Source: Clostridiales bacterium (GTDB taxonomy: Bacteria > Bacillota > Clostridia > Christensenellales > Aristaeellaceae). Taken from it: DNA of 18,740 nucleotides. The stretch spans positions 1 to 18,740 of the forward strand of contig DXVG01000008.1 in the NCBI GenBank assembly GCA_019409045.1, in the 5' to 3' direction. This document shows, in pieces, positions 7,475 to 14,602 of the stretch. How positions within the stretch are numbered: position 1 is the stretch's first letter; each line of letters starts with the position of its first letter. The notes under the pieces are model-generated. The model had not been told where the DNA came from, made no database searches, and worked only from the letters and a program-made list of their open reading frames with translations. The position numbers and the translations under genes are program-made.

Positions 7475-8923
7475 TCAAGGGCAGATCAGCGCGCGCTTGC
7501 GGCGCACCATCTCGTCCACGCGCTCTATGTACGCCTCTATGTTTTTCACGTTCGGCGCGCGCTCGATGCGCCGCGCGCGGTCGAACAGCCACTTGGTGAT
7601 CGCGCCCGCGCCCAGCGCCAGCACGCGCGCGGTCTCCTCCATGTTGCCTATGTTGTACAGGCAGGCCCGGCCGCTTCGCGCGTAGCCCACGTTTTCCAGG
7701 TTTCCGGCCATGTACTTCTGGCGGTAGAGGTAGTAGGGCAGGTAGCCCTCCTCGCGCAGGCGCTCGCGCGCCAGCGCCGTCATGCGCGCGGCCTCGCCCG
7801 CGGGGGTCAGGCCGTGGCCGCCGGCCTCGACGTGCATGCGCTCGTGCAGGCGGCTGGAGCGCTTGATCGCCAGCGCGTGCACGGTGACGCTCTCGGGGCC
7901 GAGGCGGATCGTCTCCTCCAGCGAGCGTTCAAAGTCCGCGACGCTCTCCCCCGGCAGCGCGGCGATCAGGTCCATGTTGATGTCGGAAAAGCCCGCCTCG
8001 CGGGCGAGGCGATAGGCCGCCACCGTCTCCTGCGAGGTGTGCGCGCGGCCGATGCGCGAAAGCGTAATGTCGTTGAACGTCTGGGGGTTGATGGAGATGC
8101 GCGTCGTGCCCATGCGCAGGAGCATCTCAAGCATCGGCCCGTCCACGGTGTCCGGCCGCCCGGCCTCCACGGTCCACTCCACCGCGCCGGGAAACGCCTC
8201 GCGCGCGGCGAGCAGCACCTCCTCCAGCGCCTCGCGGGGGATGGCCGTGGGCGTGCCGCCGCCGACGTACACCGCCCGCGCGCGCAGCCCCTGGTCGCGC
8301 GTGATGCGCGCCGCGCCATATATCTCGCGCCGGAGCGCCGACACATAGGGCGCCACTAGGTGCCCGTCCCCGATCTCGCCCGAGGAGAACGAGCAGTAGG
8401 CGCAGCGCGTCCTGCAAAAGGGGATGCCGACGTATACGTCGAAGCTGTCCGCGGGCGGCTCGCGCAGCCCCGCCTGCATCTGGTGCATCTCGTCCAGCAG
8501 CGCGGCGCGCTCCGGCGTCACGTCGAACTCGTCCACCAGCGTGCGCACGGGATCCAGCCCCGCCTCCAGCGCCTCGTAGTAAAGCCGCGAGGGCCGTATG
8601 CCGGTCAAAGAGCCCCACGGCGGCCGCACGCCGGTCAGCCTCTTGCAGTACTCGTACAGCGCCAGCTTCACCGCGCGCTTGCGAAGCCGCTTCTGCTCAA
8701 GCTCGCCCTCGCCGTCCGCGCCCTGCGCGCGCAAGACGCTGACCGGCCCGCCGCCAAACTGGTCGCGCCAGTGGCCGTCTTCGCGGCGGACGGCGTGCTC
8801 GATGCGCACGTCCGCCTCGCCCTCCTCGTTGAAGCAGATCGCCTCTGCGCCGAAGAACAGGCGCACAACGTCCGCCATGTCCTGAACAAAGCCCGTCTCC
8901 GGGGTAAAGATGCGGATGGTCAT
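7475..8923 (-). CDS. hemZ: Oxygen-independent coproporphyrinogen oxidase-like radical SAM enzyme, HemZ type
   Basis: 482 residues; HemN/HemZ-like radical SAM protein. Seen directly: the iron-sulfur cluster motif CRTRCAYC with Cys170, Cys174 and Cys177, GGGTPT at 221-226 (SAM binding), ISINPQTFND in the barrel, and an N-terminal extension of about 160 residues that is typical of HemZ rather than HemN or HemW. The extension includes GVRPPWGSLTGIRPSRL near 98-114, a HemZ-type feature. The assigned reaction for the family is oxidative decarboxylation of coproporphyrinogen III, but the true substrate of many HemZ proteins is untested and no other haem gene is present here. The ATG at 8923 overlaps the MBL hydrolase stop (ATGA) and has only a weak ribosome site (CAGGT), so it probably depends on coupled translation. 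Confidence 0.92.
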   Translation of the reverse strand: MTIRIFTPETGFVQDMADVVRLFFGAEAICFNEEGEADVRIEHAVRREDGHWRDQFGGGPVSVLRAQGADGEGELEQKRLRKRAVKLALYEYCKRLTGVRPPWGSLTGIRPSRLYYEALEAGLDPVRTLVDEFDVTPERAALLDEMHQMQAGLREPPADSFDVYVGIPFCRTRCAYCSFSSGEIGDGHLVAPYVSALRREIYGAARITRDQGLRARAVYVGGGTPTAIPREALEEVLLAAREAFPGAVEWTVEAGRPDTVDGPMLEMLLRMGTTRISINPQTFNDITLSRIGRAHTSQETVAAYRLAREAGFSDINMDLIAALPGESVADFERSLEETIRLGPESVTVHALAIKRSSRLHERMHVEAGGHGLTPAGEAARMTALARERLREEGYLPYYLYRQKYMAGNLENVGYARSGRACLYNIGNMEETARVLALGAGAITKWLFDRARRIERAPNVKNIEAYIERVDEMVRRKRALICP

Positions 8924-9534
8924 ACCTGATAGCGCGCCCTTTCCCGCGCGATGGTGGTCGCCTCGCCGTGGCCGGGGTAGACGCGCGTCTCCCCCGGCAG
9001 CTCAAACAGCCTGAGCAGCGAGGCGCGCATGTCCGCGGCGTTGGAGCCGGGGAAGTCCACGCGGCCGTAGCCCGCGCAGAACAGCGTGTCCCCGCTGAAG
9101 AGCACGCCCTCGTCCTGCGCCCACAGGCAGACGCCGCCGGGCGTGTGCCCGGGCGTGGGCAAAACGGCAAAGCGCGCGCCGCACACCTCGAGCGCCTCCC
9201 CGTAGGCGATGGCCTTCAGCCCCCGCGGGGCGGGCAGGCGCGACCACGCGGCGTTGTAGAGGTTGAGCCGCTCGTCGTTGAGCGCGGGGATGTCCCGCGC
9301 GCCCGCGTAGAGCTTCGCGCCCGTGTCGGCGATGAGGCCGGGGACGGCGAGCATGTGGTCGTAGTGGGCGTGCGTCAGGCACACGGCCTCGAGCCTGCGC
9401 CCCGCCAGCGCCCTGACGAGCGCGGCGTAGTCGTCCCCGGGGTCGATCACGAACGCGCCTTCTTCGCCCTCCTTGGAGACGATGTAGGCGTTCTCCTCCA
9501 GCGCGCCGCAGACGACGGTCTCGATTTTCAGCAT
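8920..9534 (-). CDS. MBL-fold metallo-hydrolase, glyoxalase II-like
   Basis: 204 residues, short for true glyoxalase II but usual for the Firmicutes hydrolases found beside dtd and hemZ. Seen directly: the metal motif THAHYDH (His55, His57, Asp59, His60), His130 in PTPGHTPGG, Asp149 in FSGDTLF and His189 in YPGHG. This is a full set of ligands for a two-metal site, so the enzyme should be active. Thioester hydrolysis such as S-lactoylglutathione-type substrates is the best guess; low-molecular-weight thiol usage is not known here. GGAAGGTG lies eight bases before the ATG, which starts one base after the dtd stop codon. Confidence 0.92.
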   Translation of the reverse strand: MLKIETVVCGALEENAYIVSKEGEEGAFVIDPGDDYAALVRALAGRRLEAVCLTHAHYDHMLAVPGLIADTGAKLYAGARDIPALNDERLNLYNAAWSRLPAPRGLKAIAYGEALEVCGARFAVLPTPGHTPGGVCLWAQDEGVLFSGDTLFCAGYGRVDFPGSNAADMRASLLRLFELPGETRVYPGHGEATTIARERARYQV

Positions 9535-9535
9535 C

Positions 9536-9985
9536 TTAAAACACCTTCCGGCTGTCTATGAGTATGGTCACCGGCCCGTCGTTGACCAGCTCCACGTCCA
9601 TGTGCGCGCCGAAGCGGCCGGTCTCCACATGCAGGCCCCTTTCCTCGAGCATGGCGCGCATCTTAAGAAGCAGCGGCTCGGCCTCCTCCGGCCGCGCGGC
9701 GGCGATGAAGCTGGGGCGCCTGCCGTGGCGCGCGTCGCCCAGGAGCGTAAACTGCGAGACCAGCAGGATCTCGCCGCCCACGTCGATGACGGAGAGGTTC
9801 ATCTTGCCCTCGCCGTCCACGAACACGCGCAGGCCGGCCAGCTTGTCCGCGCACAGGCGCGCGTCGGCCTCGGTGTCGCCCACCTCGGCCCCGACCAGCA
9901 CCATGTAGCCCTTGCCGATCTTGCCGATCACTGCATTTTCCACCTTCACGCTCGCGCGCGATACCCTCTGAACCACAAGACGCAT
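9536..9985 (-). CDS. dtd: D-aminoacyl-tRNA deacylase
   Basis: 149 residues, the normal length for Dtd. It removes D-amino acids (and glycine from tRNA-Ala) wrongly attached to tRNA, protecting translation. Seen directly: MRLVVQRVSRASV at the start, the catalytic-pocket motif SQFTL at 77-81, and NDGPVTILIDS at 135-145 with the Gly-Pro dipeptide that rejects L-amino acids. The gene follows relA by four bases; its ribosome site GAGGTG lies inside the relA end. The relA-dtd-MBL-hemZ order is common in Bacillota and supports the calls of all four genes. Confidence 0.97.
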   Translation of the reverse strand: MRLVVQRVSRASVKVENAVIGKIGKGYMVLVGAEVGDTEADARLCADKLAGLRVFVDGEGKMNLSVIDVGGEILLVSQFTLLGDARHGRRPSFIAAARPEEAEPLLLKMRAMLEERGLHVETGRFGAHMDVELVNDGPVTILIDSRKVF

Positions 9986-9989
9986 ATGC

Positions 9990-12191
9990 TCACCTCGCCA
10001 CCCGGAACACTTCGATCACGTCCGGGCGTTTTTGCAGGTCCCTGAGCAGCCTGTCGAGCTGCTGCGTGGTCTTGATGACGATGGTCATGTTCATCGTGCA
10101 AAGCCCCTGCTTGTTGCGCACCGTGTGCGCCGTCACCGCCGTGACGGGCACCTCCTGCGCGGCGAACATGAGGCTGATCTCGGCAAACAGCCCTGCGTGG
10201 TCGTAGCAGAGCATCTGTATGTCGGCCTCGTAGCTGCCCGCGCCGGAGGACTCCCACTCCACCTCGATCATGCGCTCGGGCTCCACGCCCACGTCCTTTA
10301 AGTTGATGCAGTCCGCGCGGTGCACGCTCACGCCGCGGCCGCGGGTGATGTAGCCGACGATGGCGTCGCCCGGCAGGGGGTTGCAGCAGCGCGCGAAGCG
10401 CACCAGCATGCCGCTCTCGCCCTTGACGATCACGCCGTTGGAGGAGGATGTGGGCGCGGGCTTTTTCGGCTCCTCGATTTTCTCCAGGGGCAGCGGCGGC
10501 GCCTCGGCCTTGTTCTGCTTCCTGTACTCCTCCACGAGGCGGTTGAGAAGCTGCATCGTCGAAAACCCGCCGAAGCCGACCGTGGCGTACAGATCCTCCA
10601 GCGAGGAGAGCGAGTACCGCTTGAACACGGGCTCCAGAAGGTCGCTCTTGGTCAGCTGGGACATGGAGTAGCCCTGCTTCTTGGCCTCGGCGGCGAGCAT
10701 CTCCTTGCCCTTGGCGATGTTCTCCTCGCGCTCCTCCTTTTTCAGCCACGCGCGTATCTTGGCCTTGGCCTCGCTGGTCTTGACGATGTTCAGCCAGTCG
10801 CGCGAGGGCCCGTGGGCGGCCTGCGAGGTCATCACCTCCACAAAGTCGCCCGTCTCCAGGGAGCTGGACAGGGGCACGATGCGGCCGTTGACCTTCGCGC
10901 CGATGCAGCGGTTGCCCACGGCGGAGTGTATGCGGTAGGCAAAGTCCAGGGGCGTGGCCCCGCGCGGCAGGGAGACCACGTCGCCCTTGGGGGTAAAGAC
11001 GAACACCTCGTCGGCAAACAGGTCGAACTTCAAAAGCTCGCCGAAGTCCGAGGAATCGCGCGCCTCGCTCTGCCAGTCGAGTATGCGCCGCAGCCAGCTC
11101 AGCTTGGTGTCCAGCTCGTCGAGCTGCTTGCCCTCCTTGTATCGCCAGTGCGCCGCGATGCCGTACTCGGCGGTGCGGTGCATCTCAAATGTGCGTATCT
11201 GCACCTCGAAGGGGCTGCCCTGATTGACCACCGTGGTGTGCAGGGACTGGTACATGTTCGCCTTGGGCACGGAGATGTAGTCCTTGAACCGGCCCGGCAC
11301 CTGCGGCCAGAGCGTGTGCACCACGCCCAGAACGTAATAGCAGTCCTGCTGGGTGTTGACCAGCACGCGGATGGCGATCAGGTCGTTGATCTGGTCGAAG
11401 GACTTGTTTTGCGACTTCATCTTCTTGTAGATGGAATAGAAGTGCTTGGGCCGCCCCTCGATCTCGGCGCGTATGCCCGTCTTGCGCAGGCTGTCCTGAA
11501 GCTGCTGCGTCACCGAGGCGATCAGCTTTTCCCGCTCCTCGCGCCGCATGCCCACCTTGGCCACCAAGTCGTAGTAGCCGTCGGGGTCGATGTAGCGCAG
11601 GGCGAGGTCCTCCAGCTCCCACTTGATGGTGTACACGCCCAGCCGGTGCGCCAGCGGCGCGTAGATGTCCAGCGTCTCGCGCGCGATGGGCACCTGCCGC
11701 TCCGGGCGCTGGTACTTGAGCGTGCGCATGTTGTGCAGACGGTCGGCCAGCTTGATCAGCACCACGCGGATGTCCTTGGCCATGGCAAGGAACATCTTGC
11801 GCAGGCTTTCGGCCTGCTGCTCCTCGCGCGAGGAGAAGTCCAGCTTGGCGAGCTTCGTCACGCCGTCCACCAGCAGCGCCACGTCCTGCCCGAACAGCTC
11901 GGCGATGGTCTGCGCGGTGACGCTCTCCACGTCCTCCACGCAGTCGTGCAGAAGGCCCGCGGCGATGGTGGTCGCGTCCAGCATCAGGTCCGCCAGGATC
12001 ACCGCCACCGCGCAGGGATGGACGAAGTACGGGTCGCCGCTCTTGCGCCGCTGCGCGCTGTGCGCCTGCTCGGAGAAGGCGTAGGCGCGGCGCACGAGGT
12101 CCATGTCGTCCTCCGGATGATAGCGGCGGATCTTCTCGATCAGTTCCTCGACCGGTATATAGGGACAGTTGCCCACCTTGTCGTTGTTCAC
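9990..12191 (-). CDS. relA: Bifunctional (p)ppGpp synthetase/hydrolase, long Rel/SpoT type
   Basis: 733 residues; makes and degrades the stringent-response alarmone ppGpp in response to uncharged tRNA on ribosomes. Domains in order: HD hydrolase (about 30-190) with His58, HDCVED at 82-87 and KLADRLHNM with Asp150; synthetase (about 230-345) with Asp270 in NDLIAIR, GRFKDYISVPKANMYQSLHT at 300-319 and Glu329 in EVQIRT; TGS (about 396-457); helical region; a zinc-finger-like section RCCNPLPGD at 601-609 with His624 and Cys628; and ACT at about 655-733. Both catalytic sites look intact, so it should be bifunctional. The start is a GTG at 12191 with AAGGAGGT eight bases upstream, overlapping the recJ stop as GTGA; the in-frame extension to 12230 lies in recJ. 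No apt gene separates it from recJ. Confidence 0.98.
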   Translation of the reverse strand: MNNDKVGNCPYIPVEELIEKIRRYHPEDDMDLVRRAYAFSEQAHSAQRRKSGDPYFVHPCAVAVILADLMLDATTIAAGLLHDCVEDVESVTAQTIAELFGQDVALLVDGVTKLAKLDFSSREEQQAESLRKMFLAMAKDIRVVLIKLADRLHNMRTLKYQRPERQVPIARETLDIYAPLAHRLGVYTIKWELEDLALRYIDPDGYYDLVAKVGMRREEREKLIASVTQQLQDSLRKTGIRAEIEGRPKHFYSIYKKMKSQNKSFDQINDLIAIRVLVNTQQDCYYVLGVVHTLWPQVPGRFKDYISVPKANMYQSLHTTVVNQGSPFEVQIRTFEMHRTAEYGIAAHWRYKEGKQLDELDTKLSWLRRILDWQSEARDSSDFGELLKFDLFADEVFVFTPKGDVVSLPRGATPLDFAYRIHSAVGNRCIGAKVNGRIVPLSSSLETGDFVEVMTSQAAHGPSRDWLNIVKTSEAKAKIRAWLKKEEREENIAKGKEMLAAEAKKQGYSMSQLTKSDLLEPVFKRYSLSSLEDLYATVGFGGFSTMQLLNRLVEEYRKQNKAEAPPLPLEKIEEPKKPAPTSSSNGVIVKGESGMLVRFARCCNPLPGDAIVGYITRGRGVSVHRADCINLKDVGVEPERMIEVEWESSGAGSYEADIQMLCYDHAGLFAEISLMFAAQEVPVTAVTAHTVRNKQGLCTMNMTIVIKTTQQLDRLLRDLQKRPDVIEVFRVAR

Positions 12192-14512
12192 TGCCGCGCA
12201 CCTCCTTCCTTCCCTTCTTCGCGCAGGCAAAGCACGCGCCGCGCCACGCGGCTCTCAAGCGGGTCGCACTTGCGCATGGGCAGCGGCCGCGCCCCGCTGC
12301 GCGCATCCAGCTCGATCAGGCGCATGTCCGCAAGCGCCAGCAGCGCCGCCGCCGCGCCGATGGGCGAAAGCCCGCTCTCCGCGGCCGTGAGGCGGCTGAG
12401 CCCGGAAAAGCCCTCCCAGCGCGCGGGCCTGCGAAATATGTCGCGCAGCGCGCGATAGGCGTTTCGCATGCCGTCCACGTCCGGGAGCTGCGCAAGCCAC
12501 GCGCACGGCGGCGCGCCCCGCACGCGCGCGGCCTGTATCCTCCGCGCGTGGGGCGGCTTTTCGCCCACGGGCAGTACGCACACGGCGTTGAACGCGCGCG
12601 GGTCGCCCGGATAGCCGCCTACGCACAGGTCGAAGCGCGCCTCGCCCTCCGCCTCCAGCGCGTCCAGCAGAAACTCCGCCTGCTCCGCGTCCCACGCCAC
12701 GGCCAGCGCGCCCTGTGGCCATTGCGCAAACAGCGCGCGCAGCGCGGCCGCCTCCGCCGCCTCCGCGTCCGCCGTCTCCTCACTATTATAGAGCATTTCT
12801 GTTAAGAAACGAATCACGAGCTCATCCTGCCGCTCCCGGGCGGAGCGAAGAAGCTCTCGCGCGTCCACGGGCTCCATGGCGCGCACATCCATCTCCACCG
12901 ACGTCCTGCCCTGCCAGAGGTTCAGCTTCGGGGAGAACAGAAGGTCGCACGCGCCCGCCGCCTGGCAGGCGCGCTCCCCGGCGGAGAACATCACGCCGAT
13001 GCACGCGCCGCTTCCGTCGCGCGCGCGCATGCGCAGGTGCGCGCCGTCCCGCCCCACGCGCCGCGCGTCCTCCACGAGCGCCCGGGCGCGCAGCACAGGC
13101 GCGGGGTTTCCGAGCCCGGTGGGCTGCATCGCCTCCAGGGAGGCCACCGAGAACGCGTCCAGATCGCCCAGAGACACGTCCAGGTCGTACTCGAGCGCGG
13201 GGATGTACGCCTCCGCGGGCGCCTGCGCGCGCAGGTGCGCCTCCAGCGCCTCGACAAACGGCGCGAGGTTTTCGCGCGACAGCGTGAGCCCCGCGGCCTG
13301 CCGGTGCCCGCCGAAGCGCAGAAGGTGCTCGCCGGTCGCGGTGAGCGCCGCGAAGATGTCCACGCCGGGGATGGAGCGGCACGAGCCCTTGAGCACGCCC
13401 TCCTCCTCGCTGAGCAGTATCGTGGGATAGCGGTACTTCTCCACCAGCCGCGAAGCCGCCAGCCCCACCACGCCCGTGTTCCAGCCCGCGCGCGCGAGCA
13501 CGATGGCGCGGTGCGCGGGAAAGTCGAAGCCGCGCAGCATCTCCTCGGCCTGCGCGAGCATTTCCGCCTCCACGCGGCGGCGCTCGGTGTTTTCCGCCTC
13601 CAATTCGGCGGCCAGCGCGTCCGCGCGCGCCTCGTCCTCGCACACAAGCAGCTCCAGCGCCCGCCGCGCGCTGCCCAGCCGCCCGCCCGCGTTCAGGCGC
13701 GGGCCGATCTGAAAGCCCAGGTGCCCCGCCGTGAGCGCGCGCTCCTCCAGCCCCGCCGCGCGCCTGAGCGCGCGCAGCCCCACGCGCGGCCGCCGGTTCA
13801 TGCGCTCGAGCCCCAGATGCACGATGGCGCGGTTCTCCCCCAGCAGCGGCACCACGTCCGCCACGGTGGAAAGCGCCGCCAGATCGACGTATTCCATGGC
13901 CGCCTCGCGGCCGGAGAGCGCCTCGATGAGCTTGAAGGCCACGCCCGCGCCGGACAGGTATTCACACGGGTAGCCGCCCAGCACGGGGTCCACCACCGTG
14001 CAGTCGGGAAGCTCCGCGCCGGGGCGGTGGTGGTCGGTGACGATCACGTCCATGCCCAAAGAGCGCGCAAGGCGCACCTGCTGCGCGGCGGTTATGCCGC
14101 AGTCCACCGTGATCAGGAGCTTCGCCTCCTGCGCGAGCGAGCGGATCGCCGCGTCGTTGAGGCCGTAGCCCTCCAGATGGCGGTCGGGGAGGTACACGCG
14201 CGCGTTTGCGCCCAGGGAGGAGAGGTGCAGCTGCATCATCGCCGAGGCGGTCACGCCGTCCACGTCGTAATCGCCGTAGACGCAGATGCGCTCGCCGCCC
14301 GCCACCGCCGCGCGCACGCGCGATGCGGCCCCGCGCATGCCCGGAAGCAGCATAGGGTCGTGCAAAAGCGACGCGTCCGGCGCGAGAAACGCCTCCGCCT
14401 CCGCGGCGGAGCCGAAGCCGCGCTCGATCAACAGAGCGTGCAAAAGCGCCGACATCCCCTCCGGACGCTCGAAAAACACCCTTTCCGTATTGCGCTTGCG
14501 ATAGACGAGCAT
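12188..14512 (-). CDS. recJ: Single-stranded-DNA 5'-3' exonuclease RecJ
   Basis: 774 residues, DHH-family nuclease for recombination repair and mismatch repair, with a length like Bacillus RecJ. Seen directly: YGDYDVDG at 79-86 (Asp81, Asp83, Asp85), VDCG at 136-139, DHHRPG at 160-165, TVADVVPL near 216-223, GPRLNAGGRLG at 270-280, and the DHHA1 motif GGHRQAAGLT at 401-410. The metal-binding set is complete. Residues beyond about 560 form the long, less conserved RecJ C-terminal part and are rich in Ala and Glu. The ATG at 14512 has GGAGG six bases upstream. It lies 90 bases after secDF with a terminator between them, and its stop overlaps the relA GTG. No good promoter is visible in front of it: the only -10-like site (TACAAA, 14536-14531) lacks a -35. 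Confidence 0.97.
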   Translation of the reverse strand: MLVYRKRNTERVFFERPEGMSALLHALLIERGFGSAAEAEAFLAPDASLLHDPMLLPGMRGAASRVRAAVAGGERICVYGDYDVDGVTASAMMQLHLSSLGANARVYLPDRHLEGYGLNDAAIRSLAQEAKLLITVDCGITAAQQVRLARSLGMDVIVTDHHRPGAELPDCTVVDPVLGGYPCEYLSGAGVAFKLIEALSGREAAMEYVDLAALSTVADVVPLLGENRAIVHLGLERMNRRPRVGLRALRRAAGLEERALTAGHLGFQIGPRLNAGGRLGSARRALELLVCEDEARADALAAELEAENTERRRVEAEMLAQAEEMLRGFDFPAHRAIVLARAGWNTGVVGLAASRLVEKYRYPTILLSEEEGVLKGSCRSIPGVDIFAALTATGEHLLRFGGHRQAAGLTLSRENLAPFVEALEAHLRAQAPAEAYIPALEYDLDVSLGDLDAFSVASLEAMQPTGLGNPAPVLRARALVEDARRVGRDGAHLRMRARDGSGACIGVMFSAGERACQAAGACDLLFSPKLNLWQGRTSVEMDVRAMEPVDARELLRSARERQDELVIRFLTEMLYNSEETADAEAAEAAALRALFAQWPQGALAVAWDAEQAEFLLDALEAEGEARFDLCVGGYPGDPRAFNAVCVLPVGEKPPHARRIQAARVRGAPPCAWLAQLPDVDGMRNAYRALRDIFRRPARWEGFSGLSRLTAAESGLSPIGAAAALLALADMRLIELDARSGARPLPMRKCDPLESRVARRVLCLREEGKEGGARQ

Positions 14513-14550
14513 GCGTCCCCTCCGCGTTCCTTTGTATGCCGCCGGTCGGT

Positions 14551-14592
14551 GAAGAAAAGGGAACCCGCGATCGAGCGATCCCGGATCCCCTT
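14551..14592 (-). terminator. Intrinsic terminator after secDF
   Basis: On the minus strand, starting 11 bases after the secDF stop, a 36-base inverted repeat (14592-14557) can fold into a hairpin: an outer stem from AAGGG to CCCTT continuing through wobble pairs to CCG/CGG, a G-G mismatch, and an inner GATC/GATC stem with a four-base loop. It is followed by TTCTTC (14556-14551), extending the TT of the stem into a T-rich tail. On the plus strand the hairpin has no T run, so it should work only for leftward transcription. It ends about 40 bases before recJ. Confidence 0.65.
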
Positions 14593-14602
14593 GTCGGTTT
14601 GC

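Noticed and set aside
10320..12458. 712-codon plus-strand open frame over relA and recJ
   Set aside because: Antisense to a gene with complete Rel domains; no independent start signal or domain.
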